Below are positions 51,809 to 62,073 of a stretch of 64,000 nucleotides of DNA, piece by piece (positions within the stretch are counted from its first letter, which is position 1; each line of letters starts with the position of its first letter). The position numbers were made by a program, and so were the translations under genes. The notes below the pieces were generated by a model. The model was given only the letters and a program-made list of their open reading frames with translations, did not search any database and had not been told where the DNA came from. The stretch lies in assembly GCA_021404685.1 (NCBI GenBank), contig QWHC01000004.1:224524-288523 (forward strand), in the 5' to 3' direction. Origin of the DNA: Chloroflexi bacterium CFX4 (GTDB taxonomy: Bacteria > Chloroflexota > Anaerolineae > Aggregatilineales > UBA2796).

Positions 51809-51836
51809 TTGAACTCAATGTCAATTCCCATATAAT
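51809..51836 (+). promoter_or_regulatory. Proximal promoter of sigA
   Basis: TTGAAC, a 16-bp spacer, then TATAAT, 130 bp before the GTG start. This is the best housekeeping-type promoter in the window. Confidence 0.7.
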
Positions 51837-51915
51837 GCTTATCGGCAGCCTGCGCCATATGGCACAGGCTTGGCGCGTCTGAGGGCTATTGTTCAGGCAA
51901 AGCACGAGTCCAGCG

Positions 51916-51940
51916 TTTCTAGAAACAACCTTTCTAGAAA
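51916..51940 (+). promoter_or_regulatory. Twin palindromes in the sigA leader
   Basis: TTTCTAGAAA occurs at 51916-51925 and again at 51931-51940, 15 bp apart. The intervening sequence also pairs (AGAAA with TTTCT). They lie between the promoter and the ribosome binding site and may be an operator or leader structure. Confidence 0.55.
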
Positions 51941-51966
51941 CAGGTTATGTAGGAGGCAAAAGCAAG

Positions 51967-53118
51967 GTGATTCAGGAACTCTTGAACCGAGCTGATCGGC
52001 GGGGATATGTTACCTTCGATGATGTAATGGAACTGCTAGAAGATGATGGAGAAGACACCCACACCTTTGAATCGGTCTTAGACGAACTGGATGAGCTTGG
52101 AATTGAACTGCGCCAAGATGAACTGCACCGCGATGAGGCGGACGAACTCGACGATGAGTATGACGCTGAAAGCGAAGAGGTGCAGGAGATCGGGGATATA
52201 AACGCCGTCTCGGCTGATGATCCCGTTGGGCTTTACTTCCGCCAAATGGCACAAGAACCTCTGCTAACCGCCCATGAAGAAGTTGACCTCGCCAAGCGCA
52301 TTGAACTTGGCAAAGAAATCGCCCTCAAAATGGAAAGTATGCGCCGCATTGACCCCGAACAGCGCTGCCAGTTTGAGGCAATTATCCGCGATGGGCAAGC
52401 TGCCCGTGAACATCTTGGGCGTGCCAATACGCGCCTTGTCGTCAGCATTGCCAAGCGCTATATGGGGCAAGGGCTGCCCTTCCCTGATCTGATCCAAGAG
52501 GGCAACGTTGGGTTGATGCGCGCCGTAGACAAATACGACTATCAGCGCGGCAACCGTTTCAGCACCTATGCCACATGGTGGATCAGGCAAGCGATCACAC
52601 GTGCGTTGGCGCAGAAAACGCGCACCATTCGCATCCCGCTGCACATGACAGAGCGCATCCGCCAAATGTACCGCACGGCACAATCGCTAGAGCAATCGCT
52701 GGGCAGGCGCCCCACACCTGAAGAAATTGCTGCTGAGATGGATATTCCCGCCGAGAATGTGCGCGGCATGATGGATGCCAGCCAACATGCCATCGCCCTA
52801 GAACGCCCCGTTGGCGATGATGGCGACAGCGAGTTTGGCGATTTTATTGAAGACCAAGACACGCCTAGCCCGGTTGAATCGGCAACGCAGCACTTGCTGC
52901 AAGAGACGATTGAGGAAGTGCTGAGCGAACTGACGCCGCGCCAAAGCCATATTCTGCGCTTGCGCTTTGGGCTAGGGGGTGGCGATCCGCACACGCTGGA
53001 AGAAATTGCCAATAAGTTCGGCTTAAGCCGTGAGCGCATCCGCCAATTGGAGAAGGAAGCCTTACGCCGCTTGCGGCATCCGCGCTTGGCGCACACCCTG
53101 AAAGACTATCTGGCGTAA
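51967..53118 (+). CDS. sigA: Primary RNA polymerase sigma factor (RpoD/SigA)
   Basis: The protein is 383 residues from the GTG at 51967, which has AGGAGG 10 bp upstream. A short region 1.1 (about 1-50) starts VIQELLNRADRRGYVTFDD. An acidic linker rich in Asp and Glu is next. Region 1.2 has DPVGLYFRQM, and region 2 has NLRLVV-like NTRLVVSIAKRYMGQGL, then DLIQEGNVGLMRAVDK and FSTYATWWIRQAI. Region 3 has RIPLHMTERI, and region 4 has LTPRQSHILRLRFGL and GLSRERIRQLEKEALRRLRHP. It directs housekeeping transcription. The regions for -10 and -35 recognition are complete. Confidence 0.96.
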   Translation: MIQELLNRADRRGYVTFDDVMELLEDDGEDTHTFESVLDELDELGIELRQDELHRDEADELDDEYDAESEEVQEIGDINAVSADDPVGLYFRQMAQEPLLTAHEEVDLAKRIELGKEIALKMESMRRIDPEQRCQFEAIIRDGQAAREHLGRANTRLVVSIAKRYMGQGLPFPDLIQEGNVGLMRAVDKYDYQRGNRFSTYATWWIRQAITRALAQKTRTIRIPLHMTERIRQMYRTAQSLEQSLGRRPTPEEIAAEMDIPAENVRGMMDASQHAIALERPVGDDGDSEFGDFIEDQDTPSPVESATQHLLQETIEEVLSELTPRQSHILRLRFGLGGGDPHTLEEIANKFGLSRERIRQLEKEALRRLRHPRLAHTLKDYLA

Positions 53119-53130
53119 GCCAATCCACAG

Positions 53131-53155
53131 CGGGACGGCAACCTGCCGTCCCGTT
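53131..53155. terminator. Terminator between convergent genes
   Basis: CGGGACGGC and GCCGTCCCG form a perfect 9-bp stem with a 5-nt loop, followed by TTGCTTT. It separates sigA from the convergent operon ending at 53159. Confidence 0.75.
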
Positions 53156-53158
53156 GCT

Positions 53159-53503
53159 TTAGCCGCCCAACAGCAGCGCCAGCACAAAGACCATCCCAAA
53201 AACCACCAGCAGAATTGCCAAAGTTTGCCAGAAGCGCGGTGCTGCCCACCATGCGCCGCGCCGCAACTGCGCCGCAAACGCCGACTCGCGCCGCAAGGCT
53301 GCCCACGCCAGATCCGCATAAGGCTGTTCGCCGCTGCTGTGAACGCGCCGCAAAAGTGCCTCGCGTTCGTCGGCGTCTTCCACCGCGCACGCCAGCAGCC
53401 ACCATTCATAAGGCGTCTGGGCATAGTCGCGCAGCAGGCGCACCACCTGCGCCCTATCGCCCTCGAAAAGAAGGCGCGTCACTTGCTCTTGATCAGCGCG
53501 CAT
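53159..53503 (-). CDS. Small protein with a C-terminal membrane anchor
   Basis: This 114-residue protein has a helical, Glu/Arg-rich N-terminal part (about 1-85) with repeated short helices (LLRDYAQTPYEWWLLACAV), and one membrane segment at the very end (about 92-112). That topology leaves the bulk in the cytoplasm as a tail-anchored protein. GAGGAG precedes the ATG. The start overlaps the FHA gene by 11 nt. It is the last gene of the four-gene FHA operon. I do not recognise the family. Confidence 0.7.
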   Translation of the reverse strand: MRADQEQVTRLLFEGDRAQVVRLLRDYAQTPYEWWLLACAVEDADEREALLRRVHSSGEQPYADLAWAALRRESAFAAQLRRGAWWAAPRFWQTLAILLVVFGMVFVLALLLGG

Positions 53504-54218
53504 GGGGTGGCTGCTCCTCGCTAGGTGCAGTATCGGGCGGCGGGGCTTGCTCCGCAGGGCTGGGCAGCACCAACGGCATGACGCTGGTGCGGCGGGCGCT
53601 GCTCATCGCCGTGATATTGCTCGCAAATAGGCTTTCGGCCAGTGCGGCGAGTGTTTCGGGCGTGCTGCCGACGGCGGGCGCAGTTTGGAGCGTCTCCGCG
53701 GGCGTGGCGGGCGTGCTGCTGAACAGCGGCGCATAGAAACGCAGCACAACGCCGCCGCGCTGTGGGTCACCTAAGGTGATTTCATCGCCGCTGTGCAGCG
53801 TGGCAGGCGTGGCAGGCAACAAGCGGCGTCCGTTGAGGTAGGTGCCATTAGGTGTGCCATGATCGGTCAGGGTGTAGCCGTTGGCGGTGTGCTGAAGGGT
53901 GCAGTGTGTTGGGCTGAGCAGGGTTGGTGTGCCGCGCAGCGCCAGACCAAACGCACTACCAAGCGGCGTGCTACCCTCTGCGATGGGCAGGCGTTTGCCA
54001 AGCAGACGCGGCGCGCCGTCCACGACGATCAGGCGGGCAGGCGGTGCGTCAGGTTCGGTGGGCGTGATGAGGCGCGGCGGCAAGCGGCGTAGCAGCCAAT
54101 AGGCAGCACTTGCCGCACCAGCTGCATAGAGCGCGGCACGTGGCACGCTCAGTTCTGGAACGGCGCGCAACGCTAAACCTGCTGCCAGGCACAGGATGGC
54201 AACCAGCAGCGCAGTCAT
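53493..54218 (-). CDS. Membrane-anchored FHA-domain protein
   Basis: This is a 241-residue protein. Two hydrophobic segments lie near the N-terminus (about 2-20 and 27-43). An FHA domain follows at about 75-160, with LGSAFGLAL, LLSPTHCTLQH and LTDHGTPNGTYLNGRRL, which keep the Ser/His and Asn residues expected for phosphothreonine binding. The C-terminus is Pro/Ala-rich and likely disordered. It should recruit a phosphorylated partner at the inner membrane face. The start overlaps the upstream gene by 4 nt and the end overlaps the next gene by 11 nt. Confidence 0.88.
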   Translation of the reverse strand: MTALLVAILCLAAGLALRAVPELSVPRAALYAAGAASAAYWLLRRLPPRLITPTEPDAPPARLIVVDGAPRLLGKRLPIAEGSTPLGSAFGLALRGTPTLLSPTHCTLQHTANGYTLTDHGTPNGTYLNGRRLLPATPATLHSGDEITLGDPQRGGVVLRFYAPLFSSTPATPAETLQTAPAVGSTPETLAALAESLFASNITAMSSARRTSVMPLVLPSPAEQAPPPDTAPSEEQPPHAR

Positions 54219-55099
54219 GGCGTTTCTAACCGCACGAGAAGCTGAAAATCAGGGCGATTTGGGCTGACGCCGAACGAGATCACATTGTCCTCAGCGAGGA
54301 TCATCGGGCGGTCAGGCGCAAGGCGGCGGCTATCCACAAACATTGGCACACCGCTTTCAGGGTGCAGCATCACGCGCCATACGCCGTCCTGTTCGGTGAA
54401 AATTGCCTGCCTGCGCGAGATGGCACGCGCCTTGTTGGATGGCAGGGCGTCGGTCAGGTCAATATCGGGTGCTTTTTCGGTGAGCAGGCTGTCGTAGCGC
54501 CCTAAAATGGCGGGCGAATTTTCCACGACAAAGGGCGGATGCAGCGCACGCGGTGAGGCAAGCCTGAGCCGCACGCGGCGCGTGATGGGCGTGATCGGCA
54601 TCACACCGAGCAGATCGCCGCTTTTGATGCCCAACTCACGCGGGCGGCGCTCCAGATCAATCACACTGCGCCCAACGGCAAGCATGACCTGTTTGGGCGT
54701 CAGCTTGGCAAGCGGCGCATTCAACGCCAAAAGCGCGGGCAGCAAGCTGGCAAGCGGCACATTATCAGAGATAATTAAGCTCTCGGCGTCATCGGGCAGG
54801 GCGGTGAAGATAACACCGGTTTTGCTGGCGAGCGTGGCGGCATTTTGCACAGGCGTGAAGCGGCGCGCCAACAAGATCAGCCAGTCGCCGCTGCGCGCAC
54901 CGAGATCATGCAGGGTGGCGCTGCCAATTTCGGCGGCTTGGGCAACAATCACGGCACTATTTTGCAGGGCATCAGCGCGCAGACGTTGATCGAGGCGCAT
55001 CAGGCTTGGCAGTGCGTTGCCAATAGGCTCACTATCTACAATTTGAACAGCGAACGCCTCAGACGCGGGCAACAGAAGGGATAGGCTAATCTCTGGCAC
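54215..55099 (-). CDS. Protein with two ubiquitin-like segments and a C-terminal FHA-like domain
   Basis: This is a 294-residue soluble protein. Two beta-grasp-like segments occur (about 1-78 and 105-165). Each ends with the pattern DLGARSGDWLILL or ELGIKSGDLLGVMP, as in YukD/EsaB-type ubiquitin-like domains. The C-terminal part (about 190-292) has an FHA pattern: ILGRYDSLL, then ISRRQAIFTEQDG and FVDSRRLAPDRPMIL. The Ser-Arg-Arg is in the position of the FHA phosphothreonine site. Such a combination is typical of type VII secretion accessory proteins. The call rests on pattern reading, not a search. Confidence 0.65.
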   Translation of the reverse strand: MPEISLSLLLPASEAFAVQIVDSEPIGNALPSLMRLDQRLRADALQNSAVIVAQAAEIGSATLHDLGARSGDWLILLARRFTPVQNAATLASKTGVIFTALPDDAESLIISDNVPLASLLPALLALNAPLAKLTPKQVMLAVGRSVIDLERRPRELGIKSGDLLGVMPITPITRRVRLRLASPRALHPPFVVENSPAILGRYDSLLTEKAPDIDLTDALPSNKARAISRRQAIFTEQDGVWRVMLHPESGVPMFVDSRRLAPDRPMILAEDNVISFGVSPNRPDFQLLVRLETP

Positions 55100-55105
55100 G
55101 TGCGG

Positions 55106-55879
55106 CTAAAGCTGAAGAGACTCGATCAGGTGGCGGATGGCGGCATTGGCATCAATGGGCTGTGCTGAGAGCTGATCAGGGTTCACGGCGTCTTCTTCAA
55201 GCAGCCAATAGCCTTGCGCGGCACGGATGAGCATGGTGGTGCGCGTCTCTGCCTGAAAGTGGCCATCTAGCTCTTGCAGGCGAATCGCCACCACGACGAT
55301 TTGGCGCGTTTCGTCCAGCACGTTCACCGCGAATGAATCAGGGTAGCCAAGCTCGCGCAGTGCGTCTTGGGCAGCGCGGGCGCCGTTCAGCGCACGGGCT
55401 TGTTCGGTGCGGGCGAGGGCGGCTTTTGGAACGAAAAAAGCCGCGCCTTCGGGCGTGCCGAGTGTGGTTGCGCTGATGAGTGTGGTCAGTTTGGCGGAAA
55501 GCGCAATTGGACTTTCGATCAGCTCGAAATGCTCTACGTTGGGCATGGCACGGTTGTGCAGCACAATCTGATCGGGCTGGTGATAACACCAGAAGCGCTC
55601 TGTGACGCCGCTGGGTTGCTGGCTAATGCCCAATGCAACGGAGTAACTGGCGCCAGCGGTTACAAGGCGCACCACATCCGCGGCGATGGCGGGCGTGTTC
55701 TCGTCAAAGGATGTGAGTCCGCGTGCGATTAACGAGTCGCCAGCGGCAACAGCGCGTGCATCGTCAAAGGTGGCAGGCACAGCAAAGCCGCCTATCTCAC
55801 TCAAACTAAAGAGGGTCATAATGAATGCCAGCTCATCTTGGCTCAAATCTACCGAGCTAATAAGTGTTTGCTCAGTCAC
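55106..55879 (-). CDS. EspG-like protein, first gene of the FHA operon
   Basis: This is a 257-residue soluble protein. The N-terminus has LSQDELAFIMTLFSLSEIGG, then an IARGLTSF segment followed by the VVRLVTAGASYSVAL strand, and further strands with ERFWCYHQPDQIVLHN. This order, helical N-terminus then ARGL then an antiparallel sheet, resembles EspG proteins that bind PE/PPE-type substrates in ESX type VII secretion. The similarity is weak. It starts the operon; a minus-strand TATAAT at 55934-55929 is a candidate -10. No secretion ATPase (EccC) or WXG100 gene is in the window. Confidence 0.5.
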   Translation of the reverse strand: MTEQTLISSVDLSQDELAFIMTLFSLSEIGGFAVPATFDDARAVAAGDSLIARGLTSFDENTPAIAADVVRLVTAGASYSVALGISQQPSGVTERFWCYHQPDQIVLHNRAMPNVEHFELIESPIALSAKLTTLISATTLGTPEGAAFFVPKAALARTEQARALNGARAAQDALRELGYPDSFAVNVLDETRQIVVVAIRLQELDGHFQAETRTTMLIRAAQGYWLLEEDAVNPDQLSAQPIDANAAIRHLIESLQL

Positions 55880-55996
55880 GCTCAGATACTCCGATTGGCT
55901 TCGCTGCTGTGCTATAATTACAAAGTCTATTATACAACTTGATGCAACGCTAAGGGTAACTTTTCGTTCTGGGCATTCGCCTAAAGCATAAACAGC

Positions 55997-56500
55997 TCAG
56001 CCTCTGCCTTCGGCATAGCCTACGGATTTATCGGCAGCCACGCGCACAGCAATCACCCGCGCCTCTGCCGTCTTAGTTGCCTCTGCATACACACCACAGA
56101 CCACAATCGCTTTTCGCCCAGCGAGTTCCTCCACTTTGGCGCGCAGCACAATCGGTTGCAGCAGCGGCGTTGGTGCTAGAAAACTGACGTTCAGGTTGCC
56201 CGTCACGTAGCTGATGGCAGGCAGGGAGCCGTGCGGACGCCCTTCAACGATGTAGGTGTGGGCAATCGCAGTCCAAACCGAGTGGCAATCGCACAGCGAG
56301 GCAAGCAAGCCGCCATACAGCACATTTGGAAAGCCTGCGTTATGGTAGGGCTGTGCGGTGAAGGTGCAGTACGCCTCGTTGGTGGTGGCGTCCCAATAGC
56401 TTTTAATGTGCAGTCCGCGTGTATTGGCAGGTCCGCAGCCATAGCAGGTGCTTTCTGCCCACACATCTTGCAGTGCGGCAACCGTTGGTGAATCGGACAT
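55997..56500 (-). CDS. PaaI-family hotdog thioesterase
   Basis: This 167-residue protein has the hotdog fold. It starts with an unusual Cys-rich motif, STCYGCGPANTRGL, common in one subgroup of PaaI-like thioesterases. It then has HNAGFPNVLYGGLLASLCDCHS, where the usual catalytic Asp/Glu region falls, and VSFLAPTPL. Members hydrolyse acyl-CoA thioesters. The substrate is not clear. It has no close neighbours in its direction; the next gene upstream in transcription order is on the plus side of a gap with no gene to 56700. Confidence 0.88.
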   Translation of the reverse strand: MSDSPTVAALQDVWAESTCYGCGPANTRGLHIKSYWDATTNEAYCTFTAQPYHNAGFPNVLYGGLLASLCDCHSVWTAIAHTYIVEGRPHGSLPAISYVTGNLNVSFLAPTPLLQPIVLRAKVEELAGRKAIVVCGVYAEATKTAEARVIAVRVAADKSVGYAEGRG

Positions 56501-56700
56501 TACCTATTACCTTTCCTTATCCACACACTACCATACCGCACAGCGGCGGAGTCTAGCAAGTATAGGTAACTACACTAAACGCACTTGCGCTAGAAACGGG
56601 TATTTTGGGGTGTGGGAAAGGCGCGGTTCGTGGATCACGACCTATGACAAGAAGTTAGGCAGGGACGGTCATATTTCCCGCCCCTGCTATAGCAGCTTGC

Positions 56701-58785
56701 TTAGGCGAGCAGCGGCGCCATGACCAGCGCCACAATTGCCAGCAATTTCAAGAGGATGTTGAGCGACGGTCCTGACGTATCCTTGAAGGGATCGCCGACC
56801 GTATCGCCCACCACAGTCGCTTTGTGCGCGTCCGAGCCTTTGCCACCCAAATTGCCGCGCTCAATGTACTTCTTAGCGTTATCCCACGCGCCGCCGGCGT
56901 TTGCCATCAGCACAGCGACCATGAACGCCACCAACAGCGAGCCGATCAACATACCGATCACGGTCTCGGCACTGATGAAGCGCGCAAAGTCTGTGCCGCG
57001 TGCCAAGCGCGCACCTACAATCAGGATGACCGGGATGGCAACTGCCAAAGTGCCGGGCAGGATCATCTGGCGGATGGCGCTGTCCGTGCTGATTGCCACA
57101 CAGCGGGCATAGTCAGGGTCTGCCTTGCCTTCCATCAAGCCCGGAATTTCCTTGAATTGGCGGCGCACTTCCACCACCACGCCACGCGCTGCCTTACCGA
57201 CTGCGGTCATGGTCTGCGCGCTGAACAGCAGCGGCAGCATACCACCTAGAATGAAGCCCGTGATCAGGCGCGGATCAAGGATGTTGATGCTGCTGATGCC
57301 CGTCACACTGACAAAGGCGGCGATCAGGGCGAGCGCCGTCATCAGCGCGCTGCCAATGGCAAAACCCTTGCCGACGGCTGCCGTCGTGTTACCAAGCGAA
57401 TCGAGCGCGTCGGTGCGCTCACGGACTTCCTTGCCCAAATGGGACATCTCCGCGATGCCGCCGGCGTTATCAGCAACGGGACCGTAGGCGTCGGTGGCAA
57501 GCGTGATGCTCAGTGTGGAGAGCATACCGACTGCTGCGATTGCCACGCCGTACAAGCCGTTGGCAGCCGTATGTGCGACTAAGGTTGCCACGATCACGAT
57601 CAGCGCTGGCACAACCACGCTCAACATGCCAAGCGCCATGCCCTGAATGATCACGATTGCCGGGCCGCCTTCCGAACTTTCGGCAAGGTAGCGCGTTGGA
57701 CGGTAATTATCACTGGTGAAGTATTCGGTTGAGAAGCCGATTGCCGCGCCTGCCACCAAGCCCGCGATGGCAGCGATTGCCACACCGATGCCCAGATCGA
57801 ACAGCAGCGCCAACACCACCATGATCACGGCGATGATGCCGCTGGCGGCGTACACAGCACGGCGCAGGCTGCCCAAAAGCTGCCCTTGCGTGGCGCCTTC
57901 CTGAGCGCGCACAAGGAAGGTGCAGCCGATGCTTACCACCAAGCCAAGCGCTGCAATCAGCAGCGGATATGCCTGTGCGGCGCCGGACTTGGCAGCCTCG
58001 ATGCCGCTGCCCGCCAGCACCGCTAACGAGATCGAGGCGATGATCGAGCTGGCATAGCTCTCGAACAAGTCCGAACCCATGCCCGCCACATCACCCACAT
58101 TATCACCGACGTTATCGGCAATCACGGCAGGGTTGCGCGGATCGTCTTCTGGGATGCCCGCCTCCGTCTTGCCAACGAGGTCAGCACCCACGTCTGCCGC
58201 TTTGGTGAAGATGCCGCCGCCCACACGGGCAAAAATGGCGATTGCCGTGCCGCCGAAGCCGAAGCCCGTCAGCGCGCTGGCTGCCAATTGCGGATTATCA
58301 ATGACGTTGCCCAGAATGATGATCAGGGCGCCAATGCCCAAGAGTGCCAGCGAGACGACGGTCGTCCCCATGACGGAACCGCTGGCAAAGGCAACGCGCA
58401 AGCCGCTATCAAGGCTTTCTGAGGCAGCTTGCGTGGTGCGGCTGTTGGCGCGCACCGCGATCTGCATCCCGAAGAAGCCCGCCAAGCCTGAGGCGAGCGC
58501 GCCGCTGACGAAGGCAACCACCGTCCATGGGCTAAGGTCGAATTCTGGCACGCTGCTAATCAAGAGCAGCAGCGCGCTGACCAAGACCACGAACATTGCC
58601 ACGTAAAAATATTCACGGCGCAAGAACGCCGCGGCGCCTTGCTGCACCGCCGCCGCGATTTTCTGCATGGTGTCGTTGCCGGGATTTTGCTGCATGACCC
58701 ATGCGCGCTGGCGGAAGGCAAAGGCAAGCCCGCCCACAGCCACGATGGCAACAATCCACCGTGCGTTTTCGATGAAGAACTCCAT
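56701..58785 (-). CDS. hppA: Membrane-bound ion-pumping pyrophosphatase
   Basis: This 694-residue protein has about 16 membrane segments. The substrate site includes DVGADLVGK (198-206) with EAGIPEDDPRNPAVIADNVGDN, and the late GDTVGDPFKDTSGPSLN. The sequence NTTAAVGKG has Ala at the position that is Lys in potassium-independent forms, so it should be of the potassium-dependent group. That group includes both sodium and proton pumps, and the ion cannot be settled here. It hydrolyses pyrophosphate to pump ions out of the cytoplasm. AAGGAG lies 12 bp upstream. A minus-strand promoter, TTGCCA (58905-58900), 18 bp, CATAAT (58881-58876), fits. Confidence 0.95.
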   Translation of the reverse strand: MEFFIENARWIVAIVAVGGLAFAFRQRAWVMQQNPGNDTMQKIAAAVQQGAAAFLRREYFYVAMFVVLVSALLLLISSVPEFDLSPWTVVAFVSGALASGLAGFFGMQIAVRANSRTTQAASESLDSGLRVAFASGSVMGTTVVSLALLGIGALIIILGNVIDNPQLAASALTGFGFGGTAIAIFARVGGGIFTKAADVGADLVGKTEAGIPEDDPRNPAVIADNVGDNVGDVAGMGSDLFESYASSIIASISLAVLAGSGIEAAKSGAAQAYPLLIAALGLVVSIGCTFLVRAQEGATQGQLLGSLRRAVYAASGIIAVIMVVLALLFDLGIGVAIAAIAGLVAGAAIGFSTEYFTSDNYRPTRYLAESSEGGPAIVIIQGMALGMLSVVVPALIVIVATLVAHTAANGLYGVAIAAVGMLSTLSITLATDAYGPVADNAGGIAEMSHLGKEVRERTDALDSLGNTTAAVGKGFAIGSALMTALALIAAFVSVTGISSINILDPRLITGFILGGMLPLLFSAQTMTAVGKAARGVVVEVRRQFKEIPGLMEGKADPDYARCVAISTDSAIRQMILPGTLAVAIPVILIVGARLARGTDFARFISAETVIGMLIGSLLVAFMVAVLMANAGGAWDNAKKYIERGNLGGKGSDAHKATVVGDTVGDPFKDTSGPSLNILLKLLAIVALVMAPLLA

Positions 58786-59010
58786 AGCTAAAATTTGCTC
58801 CTTAGTTGTGCGCGAAAATGTCGTTAGGCGTCGCTGAGCTGAGGGCGCTCAGCCAAACGCTATTCTAATCGCACTATTATGCCAAAGAGAAGGCACAATT
58901 GGCAAAAGTGGATAGCTCACACGGGTGCGGGCAACAGATTGCCCAACCCGCAATCTCGCCCCGTGTGCAGGGCGGGACTTGATGCACCGTCTGATTCCCT
59001 TTCCATTCAC

Positions 59011-59039
59011 TTGACTTTCTGCCCGATTCGCGCTATCCT
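59011..59039 (+). promoter_or_regulatory. recA promoter
   Basis: TTGACT, a 17-bp spacer, then TATCCT. The SOS box begins 5 bp downstream of the -10, near the start of transcription. Confidence 0.7.
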
Positions 59040-59043
59040 CATA

Positions 59044-59055
59044 GAACGTTCGTTC
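59044..59055 (+). promoter_or_regulatory. LexA-type SOS box (Gram-positive pattern)
   Basis: GAACGTTCGTTC matches the consensus GAACNNNNGTTC used by LexA of Bacillus and Actinobacteria. Its position just after the -10 is suited to repression of recA. Confidence 0.8.
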
Positions 59056-59087
59056 CACAATTGCGAGTGACTGCGAGAGAGCTAACC

Positions 59088-61229
<2,142 letters not shown>

Positions 61230-61589
61230 CCTTCATACAGGCATCTCGGCACTGTTCGTTTCTTCCCACAGTAGCCGCCTCGCCGCCATCGCTTTTAAGT
61301 CGGTTGGCGGCGAGGCGCAAACGCACCCCATTTGCACTTGATTTTTAGCCTGTATTGCATAGAATTACAAGTATAGACATGCAGCGCGCATCCTCATCAA
61401 AGGCTGCACCCTATATTGGTTCATGCTATCGCCACATCGGAGGCGATTTTATTTTCTCGGATGGCGTGTCCGTAAAATGCTAGTTTTGTTTTCTGCACCA
61501 ACACTTTGAACAGCTTAAGCCTCGTCCTGTTTTGAACCGAAGGGCTAAGCGTTTAATACTCTTTTGAAGCAAACTAAAGGAGTCTCATC
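61230..61589. other. Intergenic region between recA and greA
   Basis: This 360-bp gap has a strong hairpin at 61277-61316 and an AAGGAG ribosome binding site just before greA. A short palindrome-rich AT stretch lies between. I see no coding sequence, and no clear -35/-10 pair for greA. Confidence 0.5.
61277..61316 (+). terminator. Hairpin downstream of recA
   Basis: GCCTCGCCGCCA and TGGCGGCGAGGC form a perfect 12-bp stem with a 16-nt loop. It lies 48 bp past the recA stop. There is no U-run, so it is a terminator only by position. Confidence 0.5.
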
Positions 61590-62072
61590 ATGTCCGATCA
61601 ACCGCAATATCTGACGGCAGCAGGCTTACGCGAGCTTGAAGAAAAGCTCGCCTACCTGCGGAATGTGCGGCGACCTGCTGTGGCGGAACGCTTGCATCAG
61701 GCGCTTTCGGAAGGCGGTGAGCTGACCGAGAACGCCGAATATGATGATGCGAAGAACGAGCAATCGTTCCTTGAAGGTGAGATACTGCGCCTTGAGAACA
61801 TCCTGAGCAACGCGCAGATCATCGAGGAAAACGAGGATGCACCGCAAGGCGTCGTCAAACTCGGTGATCGCGTCACCATTCAAGAGAAGGGTAAGCGCAC
61901 TCAGGAAACCTTCCAGATCGTTGGTCAGGCAGAGGCGAATCCGCGTGAGGGCAAAATCTCCAACGAGAGTCCGCTTGGCAAGGCGCTCATTGGGCGCAAA
62001 CTTGGTGATAAGGTGACCGTCAAAGCACCTGACGGCGATATTATCTACACCATCAAGGCGATTAACAAATAG
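61590..62072 (+). CDS. greA: Transcript cleavage factor GreA
   Basis: This 160-residue protein is of typical GreA length. The N-terminal coiled coil carries the acidic tip ENAEYDDAKNEQ, and the C-terminal FKBP-like domain has SNESPLGKALIGRKLGD and the usual ending VTVKAPDG. It enters the RNA polymerase secondary channel and stimulates cleavage of backtracked RNA. The ATG has AAGGAG 9 bp upstream. It is convergent with fmt, whose stop lies 2 bp away, so there is no room for a separate terminator. Confidence 0.97.
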   Translation: MSDQPQYLTAAGLRELEEKLAYLRNVRRPAVAERLHQALSEGGELTENAEYDDAKNEQSFLEGEILRLENILSNAQIIEENEDAPQGVVKLGDRVTIQEKGKRTQETFQIVGQAEANPREGKISNESPLGKALIGRKLGDKVTVKAPDGDIIYTIKAINK

Positions 62073-62073
62073 C

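Larger units (their letters stand above)
51660..51966. other. Regulatory region upstream of the primary sigma factor gene
   Basis: This 307-bp gap contains two candidate sigma-70 promoters, twin TTTCTAGAAA palindromes and the AGGAGG site at 51951-51956. No other coding sequence is seen. An in-frame TTG at 51889 would run through the palindromes and is judged not to be the start. Confidence 0.6.
58786..59087. other. Divergent regulatory region between hppA and recA
   Basis: This 302-bp gap has the hppA promoter on the minus strand, a short hairpin (GCTGAGC and GCTCAGC) in the hppA leader, and the recA promoter with an SOS box. No coding sequence is seen. Confidence 0.6.

Noticed and set aside
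51916..51940. Reading TTCTAGAA as a heat-shock element
   Set aside because: That motif belongs to eukaryotic heat-shock factor. The match is coincidental in a bacterium.
51889..51966. TTG start for sigA giving 26 more residues
   Set aside because: The extension encodes the twin palindromes and lacks a ribosome binding site. GTG at 51967 has AGGAGG at proper spacing.
59061..59087. TTG start for recA
   Set aside because: It is 5 bp from the SOS box and close to the likely transcription start, leaving no room for a ribosome binding site.
61277..61316. Riboswitch or small RNA between recA and greA
   Set aside because: The perfect hairpin has no conserved riboswitch features that I can see, and its position fits a simple terminator.
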